A program made the position numbers and the translations under genes. From Pirellulaceae bacterium (lineage in GTDB: Bacteria > Planctomycetota > Planctomycetia > Pirellulales > Pirellulaceae), in contig JADLDX010000282.1 of the NCBI GenBank assembly GCA_020846515.1, positions 1-16,935 of the forward strand: 16,935 nt of DNA, in the 5' to 3' direction. The notes under the pieces were generated by a model that saw only the letters and a program-made list of their open reading frames with translations, was not told the origin of the DNA and did no database searches. Of this stretch, positions 9,001 to 15,300 are shown piece after piece (positions within the stretch are counted from its first letter, which is position 1; every line of letters starts with the position of its first letter).

Positions 9001-9170
9001 AACTGTCGCAGACAAACCACGACCAGTTCGCTGACAATCCCCAAGTCGAGCAAGGTCTGAAGACTTACCAGGGCTATATCAAGATCGCGACAACCAAGTG
9101 TCTCCAGCAGTCGACGGCGTTTCTCGGTCGAGCCGGCATCGGCCAACAGATCATCCAAAGCGTTTGTCAT
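6012..9170 (-). CDS. glnE: Glutamine synthetase adenylyltransferase, N-terminal domain with altered active site
   Basis: 1052 aa from the ATG at 9170; a GTG at 9236 would add 22 residues that do not look conserved. GlnE proteins carry two nucleotidyltransferase domains: the C-terminal one adenylylates a tyrosine of glutamine synthetase and the N-terminal one removes it by phosphorolysis, both under PII control. The C-terminal domain is canonical: GKLGGREPNYHSDLDVLF with D772 and D774, then GGTLDIEFIVQ. The N-terminal domain keeps the family frame (GGNELSY, then GGVRDIQFLIQ), but GKLGG reads GDLGG and the DxD metal site reads RLD, R242 replacing the first aspartate (codon CGA at 8447-8445). 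Loss of adenylyl-removing activity is therefore plausible, though not shown. Length and domain order fit the family. The gene converges on the pseudokinase gene (98 nt apart) and diverges from rpoD. No glnA or glnB is in the window. Confidence 0.93.
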   Translation of the reverse strand: MTNALDDLLADAGSTEKRRRLLETLGCRDLDIALVSLQTLLDLGIVSELVVVCLRQLTTILPTSPNADRGLTNLVSYIAASRSPQALLALFERDQAALPTLMHILATSQSWSEQLITDPESFDLLRMTEGLPVSRSILVDELATEVSGLLDPQMAARSLHTFKQRETMRIAFGDFIGALPIETVAQQLSTLAEAIIETAIRLAQREVASRFGVPPAANGQPARMSVIGYGDLGGNELSYAPRLDLMMICDPVDAPPGGRGTPLADYFERVGKRAVQLITDNTYVSSQYVVHCDLRAMISRDTHVAPIDAARRYYENQGQTWQRLSFIKARHVAGDAALSHAFLSQLEPWVFRRYLSRSDITEIAALKRQLGKRVHDAGQEQSNVHNRAGGVRDIQFLIQYLQLLNGGELPEVRLGNTLDAIGALERTGCLTAQERSVLDDNYRFLRKVEHRLQVVLGHDTETLPTTDPDRRQFLIATGFVASDGAADTSVLTQQLDERTKRNSRILDHLLSETFTVESGEVAPETDLILEQSPPAAEIVRLLSPYKFSDVHAAYREFIALGQEQVSFLSSRRCRHFLAAIAPRLLQSFAKTPSPDVALSTLRRVSDSLGGKAVLWELFQSSQPAMELCIRLCATSPYLIAILTSNPGMIDELIDSLMLDRLPTTQHIESLLAELCRGVDDPGLVLHSFKNSMHLHIGARDVLGKDEIVDTHRALSDVAEACLKQTIEHEFHRLIQKLGVPIVAAGPRVGEAAEMVVLAVGKLGGREPNYHSDLDVLFLYEGDGTTRPLLPHRRHDSIANRLFFNQLAQRVVKSITRVGPAGHLYELDARLRPLGGSVGLCTTLDDLEKYFCCGPAQLWERQALCKARPVWASPAILPRVAESVRAMLTSLDWQPEHATDIQRHRVRLEQGAAPTNIKRGYGGTLDIEFIVQMLQLKHARAEPDVLVPGTLDALAKLLQFGFLNQDQGRKLSANYRWLRRVESGLRLMNLAARHELPTANDLLDQLQFLLQTTRHADWSIDIQADNNSHPLGSTCTAIRQQNRQIFKSVFASS

Positions 9171-9644
9171 TGGGATAGAAACCTGCGTGCAATTTCCATA
9201 AGTCTCGCCCAGGTAACATTTTACGAGCCAGTCCACAGCGGCTCATAGGGAACGATGGGCCGTTCACTTGCACTCAGAGGCGGCTGAGGGCCGACGGTTT
9301 GCCCAACAGCCCGACTTGGCTAAGGATATGGATTCTCCAAGCATACTCGCAGGGACCGGAGGTTACGACGGGGGACGTTTCAATCGAGTAGAGGTCGTGG
9401 CTTTTTTGCATCATAAACCGAGTGGAAAAACATCATTGTTGTATATTGAGGACGCGGTGGCCCTGCCCAAAAAATATGATTTCCAGCCGCAAACCCTTAC
9501 CCTGCAAGCACTTACACTGCCTCCATACCTAAGTTTTTTCTCTTTGGTATTGACATTGCTTTTCTTCGAGTCATTCCCCGAATGCACTGATTGCCCAAGC
9601 AGTCTAGGCACTCCCAGTTGCTCGATGCCACAGAGAGGTTTGCT
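9171..9644. promoter_or_regulatory. Divergent glnE-rpoD intergenic region
   Basis: 474 bp between two divergent start codons, so promoters for both genes should lie here. The half nearer rpoD is noticeably richer in A/T and pyrimidine tracts. TTGACA at 9550-9555 is a perfect -35 hexamer, but no good -10 follows at 16-18 nt. TATATT at 9442-9447 is a possible -10 without a matching -35. CTTACCCTGC (9496-9505) and CTTACACTGC (9511-9520) form a direct repeat with 15-bp spacing that could be an operator. No tRNA, hairpin terminator or convincing gene is seen. Confidence 0.45.
9632..9638 (+). promoter_or_regulatory. Ribosome binding site deciding the rpoD start
   Basis: AGAGAGG ends 6 nt before the ATG at 9645. 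It supports that ATG over the in-frame TTG at 9591, which has no comparable site and would add 18 unconserved residues. Confidence 0.65.
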
Positions 9645-11345
9645 ATGAAGAAGAGCTACCGCGGTCGCATGAATCTGGAAGATGGTTTTGACGCCGAAGT
9701 GGACGTTATGGCCGATGGCCACTTCGATCACGCAGCAGAACACTTCGAAGAGACCAAAGAGATCGCCGGCGTCACACTGGACGACGAACTGGATGTCAGC
9801 ATCAGCGACGAACTGGATTCGGATCTGATCGAAGAGGGAGACCTGGAAGATCTCGAAGAGGAAGTGACTGGTACCAATGACCCCGTTCGCATGTATCTGA
9901 TGCAAATGGGTCAAATTCCATTGCTGACTCGTCAAGAAGAAATCTCTTCGGCTCGCCAGATCGAACGAACCCGCAGCAAGTATCGGCACTGGATGTTGGG
10001 CACCGACTTTATGCTGCAAGGGGCCACCAAACTGTTGGAGCAAGTTCGCGACGGCAAACTGCGTTTGGATCGCACCATCGAAGTCAGCGTAACCAACGCG
10101 ACTGAAAAGCGAAGCCTGATGCGCCGTATCGGTCCAAACGTGACCACGCTGCGTAGCCTGCTGTTGCGCAATCATCATGACTATTACACCGCGATCAATC
10201 GCAAGCTGGACAAGAAAACGCGTCGCGAAGCTTGGGTGCGATTGGTGCGTCGCCGCAATCGTGCGGTACGTTTAGTGGAAGAGATGAATCTGCGGACCAA
10301 TCGCCTGGAACCGTTGTTCGCCAAACTGCAAGACATCTCGGCTCGCATGCGGACACTACGAGCTCAGATCAAGATCGCTCGCACTTCCGGTTATGCCGAA
10401 GGTCACTCGCTGAGCCAATTGTTGGACGAACTGCGATACCTGATGCGAATCACCTATGAAAGTCCAGCCACGCTGGAACGACGCGTCAGCCGCGCCGCCG
10501 GTCATCGTCATGAGTATGACGCTGCCAAGCGAGACCTGAGCGCTGGTAACCTCCGTCTGGTGGTTTCAATCGCCAAGAAATATCGCAATCGTGGCCTGAG
10601 CTTCCTGGACCTGATTCAAGAAGGCAACACTGGCCTGATGCGAGCCGTGGACAAGTTCGAATACGAACGCGGTTTCAAGTTCTCGACCTATGCCACCTGG
10701 TGGATTCGTCAAGCGATCACGCGAGCCATTGCTGACCAAAGCCGTACGATTCGCGTACCAGTGCACATGATCGATACCATGAGCAAGGTTCGCCTGGTGA
10801 CCCGTCAATTGGTCCAGGAACTCGGTCGAGAACCAACGGTTGAAGAAACTGCAGAACGCGCCGGACTATCGATCGATGACGCTCGCGTCATCATCAAGAT
10901 GGCACGTCAGCCACTCTCGCTGGATCAACCAGTGGGCGATCACGATGACAGCTACTTCGGTGAATTCCTGGAAGACCATCGTGATGACGATCCATTGTAT
11001 GAAGCCAACCAAGAGTCGCTCAAGCATCACATCAACGAAGCCATGCAAACGCTAAACTATCGCGAACGTGAAATCCTGCGATTGCGTTACGGCCTGGCCG
11101 ACGGTTATGCGTATACCTTGGAAGAAGTTGGTCGCATCTTCTCCGTCACCCGTGAACGCGTGCGTCAGATCGAAAGCAAAGCCGTTCGTAAGCTGCAACA
11201 ACCTTATCGCAACAAAGCGCTGATGAGTTTCGTGGACGGCGTCGAGCCTCTGCAAGAATCGACCACCACCAACTCGGCAACCAGTACCGCGACCAGTACG
11301 GCAACCAGTACCGCGACCAGCACCGGTACGGACGCTGGTAACTGA
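9645..11345 (+). CDS. rpoD: Primary sigma factor of RNA polymerase (sigma-70 group 1)
   Basis: 566 aa. The protein directs RNA polymerase to housekeeping promoters. Residues about 1-75 are strongly acidic with no recognisable region 1.1. Region 1.2 begins at [18 protein letters not shown] (79-96). A non-conserved, highly basic and helical insert spans about 110-290. Region 2 covers about 295-370 and includes [26 protein letters not shown] and the -10-reading segment [14 protein letters not shown]. Region 3 is about 375-450 and region 4 about 465-522, with the -35-reading helix-turn-helix [20 protein letters not shown] (491-510). After the usual end, a tail of about 40 residues holds four ATST repeats. 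Conservation of all core regions argues for the essential primary sigma rather than an alternative one. It faces glnE across a 474-bp region and converges on radC. Confidence 0.95.
   Translation: MKKSYRGRMNLEDGFDAEVDVMADGHFDHAAEHFEETKEIAGVTLDDELDVSISDELDSDLIEEGDLEDLEEEVTGTNDPVRMYLMQMGQIPLLTRQEEISSARQIERTRSKYRHWMLGTDFMLQGATKLLEQVRDGKLRLDRTIEVSVTNATEKRSLMRRIGPNVTTLRSLLLRNHHDYYTAINRKLDKKTRREAWVRLVRRRNRAVRLVEEMNLRTNRLEPLFAKLQDISARMRTLRAQIKIARTSGYAEGHSLSQLLDELRYLMRITYESPATLERRVSRAAGHRHEYDAAKRDLSAGNLRLVVSIAKKYRNRGLSFLDLIQEGNTGLMRAVDKFEYERGFKFSTYATWWIRQAITRAIADQSRTIRVPVHMIDTMSKVRLVTRQLVQELGREPTVEETAERAGLSIDDARVIIKMARQPLSLDQPVGDHDDSYFGEFLEDHRDDDPLYEANQESLKHHINEAMQTLNYREREILRLRYGLADGYAYTLEEVGRIFSVTRERVRQIESKAVRKLQQPYRNKALMSFVDGVEPLQESTTTNSATSTATSTATSTATSTGTDAGN
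11277..11324 (+). repeat. 12-bp coding minisatellite in the rpoD tail
   Basis: Four units, 11277-11288, 11289-11300, 11301-11312 and 11313-11324, each encode Ala-Thr-Ser-Thr. Units 1 and 3 are identical, giving a weak 24-bp higher-order period. They lie beyond sigma region 4, so copy number should not affect promoter recognition directly. Confidence 0.92.
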
Positions 11346-11353
11346 GCACTCAA

Positions 11354-11401
11354 CGGTTCAGTTAGCGGTTCAAACAGCGGTTCAATGAACGGTTCAGTCA
11401 G
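11354..11401 (+). repeat. 12-bp repeat immediately after the rpoD stop
   Basis: CGGTTCA recurs at 11354, 11366, 11378 and 11390, an exact 12-bp period with variable five-base spacers. It starts 8 nt after the TGA and keeps the rpoD reading frame, where it would encode a Gly-Ser pair every four codons until a TGA at 11424-11426. It fills the 52-nt gap to the 3' end of radC. No terminator is visible here. Confidence 0.88.
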
Positions 11402-12363
11402 CGAGAGCGTAATTGCCCGATGCTGACGGCCGTAGAACCGCCCACGACGATGTGGTCGATCACATGAATGCCCAAGATCTTGCCAGCCGTTTCAAGTGTT
11501 TGCGTGACCTCAAAGTCTTCGCGGCTGGGAGTAGGATCGCCAGAGGGATGATTGTGCACCAATAGAACGGAAGAGGCAGCATCTCGAATCGCTGCCCGAA
11601 AGACCTCGCGCGGATGCACCAGGCTGGCATCGAGGGTACCAATGGTGATCTGATGGGTGCGAATCGGAAATAGTTTGGTATCGAGGGTCACAATGTGAAA
11701 CTCCTCTTGCCGACGATCCACGGCCAGTCGGGCGAAGGTTCGGCAACAATAATCGATGGCCGCCAGGCTCGAGTTGATCTTCATCGGTGGCTCGCGATCC
11801 GCCCCCATGGCTTCGGCAACACGACGACCAAGTTCAATACCGGCCATGATTTGACAGAAGGCCGTATCACTGACCACGCGACTAACCTCTTTATATTCAG
11901 CGGCCGACCAGCCGCGCATGGCATCCAGACGCTCGCCAGCACGATTGGCAATACGCTCTCCGGCTTCCAAAGCCGACTCGCCCTTGCGACCGGTACGGAT
12001 CAGAATCGCCAATAGCTCCGCGGTACGCAGATTCTCAGCGCCGCAACGCATTAAGCGTTCTCTCGGACGCTCGGCCATCGGGGTTTGCGTAATTTGTTTG
12101 CCGCAAATCTGCCGCTCAATCCAGCCCTCAATCGAGAACTGCTCTGGTCTACGTTTCCAGCGAAACTGGCTGGTCGTACCTTCAACCGATTCCTGCAACA
12201 CGCCTTCGGCGGCCAGTTGATTGAGAATGCGGGAAACAAACGTCGGCCGAGCTTCAAAGGACTGACGTTGAATTTCGGAAGCGGTGAACTGATCCAATTG
12301 AGTGGCGGCGCCCAACACGCGTTCATAACGCGCTCGCCGCTCTTCGACGGTCGTCTCTGCCAT
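11398..12363 (-). CDS. radC: RadC family JAB/MPN-domain protein with N-terminal winged-helix-like extension
   Basis: 321 aa from the ATG at 12363, preceded by AAGGTG 6 nt upstream. Residues about 1-75 look like a winged helix-turn-helix (FTASEIQRQ, then FVSRILNQLAAEGVLQ and FRWKRR). Residues about 93-185 match the helix-hairpin-helix-like UPF0758 N-domain (MAERPRERLMRCGAENLRTA, ELLAILIRTG). The C-terminal JAB1/MPN domain carries the JAMM signature: E220 or E221, HNHPSG (H270, H272) and PSREDF with S280 and D283. RadC was once linked to DNA repair, but its role is unsettled and JAMM enzymes are usually zinc peptidases. The winged-helix addition suggests DNA binding or autoregulation, which is inference. 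The ends are converging with rpoD, and the upstream side faces the MITE-like cluster. Confidence 0.88.
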   Translation of the reverse strand: MAETTVEERRARYERVLGAATQLDQFTASEIQRQSFEARPTFVSRILNQLAAEGVLQESVEGTTSQFRWKRRPEQFSIEGWIERQICGKQITQTPMAERPRERLMRCGAENLRTAELLAILIRTGRKGESALEAGERIANRAGERLDAMRGWSAAEYKEVSRVVSDTAFCQIMAGIELGRRVAEAMGADREPPMKINSSLAAIDYCCRTFARLAVDRRQEEFHIVTLDTKLFPIRTHQITIGTLDASLVHPREVFRAAIRDAASSVLLVHNHPSGDPTPSREDFEVTQTLETAGKILGIHVIDHIVVGGSTAVSIGQLRSR

Positions 12364-12433
12364 GCTATTCACCTTGGCCGGGTCGCAAGTCCATTTATGA
12401 CGCCGCAGACACCCATGCTGCAGCACCCCCCAT

Positions 12434-12462
12434 ATGCTAGCGCACCGCCGTTCCCCCTGCAA
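12434..12462 (-). promoter_or_regulatory. Possible sigma-70-type promoter for radC
   Basis: On the minus strand TTGCAG (12462-12457), a 17-nt spacer and TAGCAT (12439-12434); a start near 12427 would leave a leader of about 64 nt before the ATG at 12363. The -35 hexamer is the same as in the candidate at 1595. Element 1 begins 49 bp further upstream. Confidence 0.35.
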
Positions 12463-12500
12463 TGCGGGGAAGCAAGATTGTGTCGGTTCGGTGGGCTGGC

Positions 12501-12510
12501 TGTTTAACGA
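12501..12510 (+). repeat. Left target-site duplication of element 1
   Basis: TGTTTAACGA at 12501-12510 is repeated exactly at 12635-12644, abutting both ends of the inverted-repeat element with no extra bases. Confidence 0.8.
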
Positions 12511-12528
12511 CAATACTGTTCAACGAAG

Positions 12529-12555
12529 CACGTAGCCGCGTCTCTCCGAGACGCG
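12529..12555 (+). repeat. Dispersed palindromic hairpin, copy C
   Basis: CACGTAG then the stem CGCGTCTC (12537-12544), loop TCC, and GAGACGCG (12548-12555). It has the GTAG-N-stem-TCC-stem plan of copies A, B and D, and pairs as an inverted partner with copy D inside element 1. Confidence 0.85.
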
Positions 12556-12581
12556 AGTCCTGAGCCTTTTGGTGAAATTCG

Positions 12582-12608
12582 CGAGTCTCGGAGAGACTCG
12601 CCTACGTG
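12582..12608 (-). repeat. Dispersed palindromic hairpin, copy D
   Basis: On the minus strand: CACGTAG, one C or G, then stem CGAGTCTC, loop TCC, stem GAGACTCG (12600-12582). Relative to copy C, one stem pair changes from C:G to A:T with both sides altered. Confidence 0.85.
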
Positions 12609-12634
12609 AAAACGCCCTTCATTGAACGGTATTG

Positions 12635-12644
12635 TGTTTAACGA
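12635..12644 (+). repeat. Right target-site duplication of element 1
   Basis: Exact copy of TGTTTAACGA at 12501-12510. It directly abuts the 10-mer that flanks element 2 on its left (12645-12654). Confidence 0.8.
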
Positions 12645-12654
12645 CGTTGACCCA

Positions 12655-12834
12655 CAATACCGTTCACGTTTAAGCGGAGCAGCGCAAGCTGCCCGGTGTT
12701 TCTCAGAGAAAAGCCAGGCGGAACCGGACGGCTCTAAGTAGGAACCGGACGGCTTGCGCCGATTCCGCTTCAATTAGAACCGGACGGCTTGCGCCGATTC
12801 CGCTTTTAAGTAGATGGAAAATTGAACGGTATTG
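12655..12834. mobile_element. MITE-like element 2 (180 bp)
   Basis: Ends CAATACCGTTCA (12655-12666) and the reverse complement at 12823-12834 match over 12 bp and share the terminus of element 1. Flanking 10-mers CGTTGACCCA (12645-12654) and CGGTCAGCCA (12835-12844) agree at 7 of 10 positions, consistent with an eroded target-site duplication. Inside lies a module beginning AAGCGGAGCAGCGCAAGC at 12672, which is an imperfect inverted copy of two 29-bp direct repeats at 12742-12770 and 12777-12805, plus a near-perfect palindrome TTTCTCAGAGAAA (12699-12711). There is no coding capacity. The right end stops 18 bp before the stop codon of the DUF374 gene. Confidence 0.6.
12721..12813 (+). repeat. 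Tandem 29-bp repeats inside element 2
   Basis: A 29-bp unit beginning GAACCGGACGGCTTGCGCC occurs identically at 12742-12770 and 12777-12805 (35-bp spacing). A shortened copy with only the first 13 bases is at 12721-12733. The short copy and the last full copy are each followed by TAAGTAG. An inverted degenerate copy is at 12672-12698. Confidence 0.85.
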
Positions 12835-12852
12835 CGGTCAGCCACCAACCGT

Positions 12853-13566
12853 TTAGTCCGCCTTCAATTCCGCTTGGCTGTCCGCATTGAATCGGGCCTC
12901 TTGCGGATCATGTTTGTGTTCCAGATCCTGCAATGAGTTTTCGATGCGTTGCCGCAACTGTTCGGCGGTTTCGTCTTCTTGCGGAAAGATTGGCTGGGCA
13001 AAGTAGCCATCGATGCGCGAGAACGGTAATGGAATCTGCAAGCGATCCCAACTGCGCGAGATTACCCAACGGCGGGTTGGCACTGGCACCATCAGCAAAA
13101 TCGCCGCATCGCAGGTTCGCGCCATAACGGCCACGCCTTTATGGACATGGCCACGCGGACCACGTGGGCCGTCCACCGCCAGTTAGGCCGGTCGACCGCT
13201 CTTGACGTGCGCGATCAATGCATCGAGCGCCTCGCGACCACCTCGGCCTGTTCCACGTCCTTTGCCACCCGATCCTCGAACGGGAATCACACCCCGGACC
13301 CACAAGGCTGGCACTATGATCTGTCCATCCAGCGAACGCGACACCATTGCCCCGGTGCCCCGTTCGCTATCGACAATCGCCGAGACTTGATGAGCGTGCA
13401 ACACCGAGAATATATAGTGCCGACCGGAGGCGCGCAGTTGTGGTCGAGGGTCATCGTGAACGCGGACACGGCACGTCCAGCGCAATACCAATACGACCAA
13501 GGCCACGCCCCACGAGGCGAAGAAGATGGTTATGTGCTTGGTAATCGGGTAACGACTGGACATCAT
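12853..13566 (-). pseudogene. DUF374 lysophospholipid-acyltransferase-like gene interrupted by one in-frame stop
   Basis: Reading one frame from ATG 13566 to TAA 12853 gives a DUF374 (LPLAT superfamily) protein of 237 codons with a TAA at codon 128 (13185-13183). The first 127 residues carry an N-terminal hydrophobic segment (about 11-28), FSVLHAHQVSAI where the acyltransferase histidine motif lies, and RGSGGKG. The second part opens with the family hallmark LAVDGPRGPRG followed by KGVAVMART. Both halves are collinear with no frameshift, so one substitution such as TAT or TAC (Tyr) to TAA explains the break. LPLAT proteins transfer acyl groups in lipid or lipid A-like synthesis. A GTG at 13176 could restart the second half, but the two halves would have to reassemble. 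A sequencing error is the main alternative. Confidence 0.75.
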
Positions 13567-13692
13567 GCATTTTCAAAGACAGTGTTTCCAAGGTTAAGCA
13601 TGGTAGCAACACTGAATCCCCAAGCAAAGGGCGCAAGGCCAGCGACTCGCACCTTCAACGCGATCGGGCATGCCAATCCAAGAGCGATTTAG

Positions 13693-15267
13693 TTAGCGCT
13701 GTGCCAAATCGCCAGGAGCCTGACGCACGACAGGCGGCAAAGAGGATCCGCGACGTGCCAGCACGATGTAAGACGGGTCTTCGTACACAAACTGCCAGTC
13801 GGCTGTAGAGTTGCGGAACTGTTCCAACAGAGGTCTGACCTTGGCTGTCTGGTCGACCAGAATCGCATCGTGCGGATAGTTGTCCAGTAGCCGCTGCCAA
13901 TTGGAGTGAGCCTCAAAAAATTCCCAGTGCTCGTCAAAAACTGGTGGCTGATACGCTACTTCATAACGACCATCCAGGCTGACTTTCACATCGGGATAAA
14001 GTTCCCAAGATACGAAAGCGCCCGCATGAAACGGAGTCAGTAAGTTACCGCGAAACTGATGCTCGCGCAAATATTGTATGGCACCCAGGGGATAACAGGT
14101 ACTTTGTCGTGTCGTTTGACCACTGACGGTCGTCTGCCAGCACTCAAAGCTTACGGCCCAGCCGAGACAGGCAACTACGATGGCCTGCGCTATTGGCAAT
14201 GCCAACTGCCTGCGGCTGTTGATAAACCGCACAATCTCGCGACCCAATGACGTATGTGTCAGCCAGGCTGGTCCATACGCAATCCACACGACCGCATAAA
14301 TAGAACCATGTCGCAAATGCTTGATGGCCAAAATTGCACAGACACATAAGCCAACCAGTCCCAAAAGACTACCGAGCGGTTGACGACGAATGCTTAATAG
14401 GACCAATACTGTCGAGATCGCGAACAGCCCGAGCGTGATCAGCGGGTCATGGGTATACCACAGCGGCCACCATTCGGCGATCAACGGACGCGGCATGCCA
14501 ATGGCCTTGATCAAGTACGGCACATATTGACTGCCATAAGGATTGACCATCACCGCCAAACCCACCATCGGCAGCACCAAGGCCAGGTGCCAGGTAGCCC
14601 GCCAGGCCAGTCGCCATGAACCCGATTGATACCAATGCGTCAAAAAGCGTTGACCGGCATGCAATCCCAGCAGACCGACGCCAACGATAAAACCAGCGTG
14701 CATATTGAGCCAGACCACCAACATGCACCACCAGGCGACCAGCCAATAACGTCCCCCGCGACGATCCACTTCGTGCATCCACAATTGAATACTCAGGAAG
14801 ACCAGCGTAAACAGCGTGGCGCGGATCGTCGCGAACCCAACCCATAACATGGGGTAGACGGTTATTGCGAGCATGGCGAATAACATGGGATGCACGCCGC
14901 GCAACCGGGCAACGCGGTAGAGCATCGACCACAACGTGCCCATCAACGCAAATCGCAAAATGGTCAACCCTGTCAGCCCCAGTCCCGTGGTCGTCGTTAC
15001 GAAATACAGGACTGCGCCGGTGCCCCATTCATGATGCACCGAAGGATTAACCGTCGGCGTATACGCAAACAGATCAACTTGGGGAAAGACGCCAGTTACG
15101 ACGAACTCGCGAAACAGCGCCATCTCATGAAACGCATCGTGCGTGACCTCATTCAGTCGGGTGACCAAAGCCAGGAAACTGAATGCCAAAGCCGCCAGCA
15201 ACCACCCGATAAGCTGGCGGGTTGCCTGGCGATCTCGCGCGGTAGGATATAAAGCCGAATGGGACAT
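13693..15267 (-). CDS. Polytopic membrane protein, GT-C glycosyltransferase-like
   Basis: 524 aa with roughly ten predicted membrane helices in the first 390 residues (the first at about 19-37) and a soluble C-terminal domain at about 400-524. The first loop after helix 1 has acidic and histidine residues in the layout of GT-C transferases: D44, D65 in GVFPQVDLFAYTP, and HHEW at 78-81. The C-terminal part contains VSLDGRYEVAY and WQRLLDNY, a pattern seen in uncharacterised bacterial membrane proteins of this type. A role in moving a sugar or other group from a lipid carrier at the cytoplasmic membrane is plausible but unproven, and no substrate can be named. The ATG at 15267 begins the ORF without a clear ribosome binding site. 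The DUF374 gene follows on the same strand after 126 nt, so co-transcription is possible. Confidence 0.7.
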   Translation of the reverse strand: MSHSALYPTARDRQATRQLIGWLLAALAFSFLALVTRLNEVTHDAFHEMALFREFVVTGVFPQVDLFAYTPTVNPSVHHEWGTGAVLYFVTTTTGLGLTGLTILRFALMGTLWSMLYRVARLRGVHPMLFAMLAITVYPMLWVGFATIRATLFTLVFLSIQLWMHEVDRRGGRYWLVAWWCMLVVWLNMHAGFIVGVGLLGLHAGQRFLTHWYQSGSWRLAWRATWHLALVLPMVGLAVMVNPYGSQYVPYLIKAIGMPRPLIAEWWPLWYTHDPLITLGLFAISTVLVLLSIRRQPLGSLLGLVGLCVCAILAIKHLRHGSIYAVVWIAYGPAWLTHTSLGREIVRFINSRRQLALPIAQAIVVACLGWAVSFECWQTTVSGQTTRQSTCYPLGAIQYLREHQFRGNLLTPFHAGAFVSWELYPDVKVSLDGRYEVAYQPPVFDEHWEFFEAHSNWQRLLDNYPHDAILVDQTAKVRPLLEQFRNSTADWQFVYEDPSYIVLARRGSSLPPVVRQAPGDLAQR

Positions 15268-15300
15268 GATCAGGATTGAGGCGGTAGTAATTTAGGGGGC

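Larger units (their letters stand above)
12511..12634. mobile_element. MITE-like element 1 (124 bp)
   Basis: Terminal inverted repeats: CAATACTGTTCAACGAAG (12511-12528) against the reverse complement of 12617-12634, 16 of 18 matching. The symmetry resumes inward with CACGTAG (12529-12535) against CTACGTG (12602-12608), and continues into two facing hairpins at 12537-12555 and 12582-12600. The element is bounded by a perfect 10-bp direct repeat, as expected for a target-site duplication. It has no coding capacity, so it would need a transposase in trans; none is in the window. A 10-bp duplication falls in the range known for some IS4-group elements, but the parent cannot be named from this sequence. 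Confidence 0.75.

Noticed and set aside
9171..9236. Longer glnE start at GTG 9236
   Set aside because: The extra 22 residues do not look like a GlnE N-terminus; the ATG at 9170 starts a typical sequence. Not fully excluded.
9550..9578. rpoD promoter built on TTGACA at 9550
   Set aside because: No acceptable -10 hexamer at 16-18 nt; kept only as a remark in the intergenic entry.
9591..9644. Longer rpoD start at TTG 9591
   Set aside because: The 18 extra residues are not sigma-like and the AGAGAGG site fits the ATG at 9645.
9268..9648. ORF of 126 codons upstream of rpoD whose TGA overlaps the rpoD ATG (ATGA), with a hydrophobic segment near its end
   Set aside because: It begins with TTG, has no ribosome binding site at that start or at the internal ATG 9328, and its composition is promoter-like (A/T-rich and pyrimidine tracts). 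No recognisable protein pattern.
12364..12513. Upstream extension of radC to 12513
   Set aside because: It would start with TTG inside element 1 and add 50 residues of non-conserved sequence; the AAGGTG site before ATG 12363 decides.
12721..12813. CRISPR-like spacing of 29-bp repeats
   Set aside because: Only two full copies with a 6-bp gap, no unique spacers and no cas genes; they lie inside an inverted-repeat element.
13141..13692. Plus-strand ORF of 183 codons
   Set aside because: It is antisense to the DUF374 gene, whose motifs are clear on the minus strand; the plus translation has no protein-like features.
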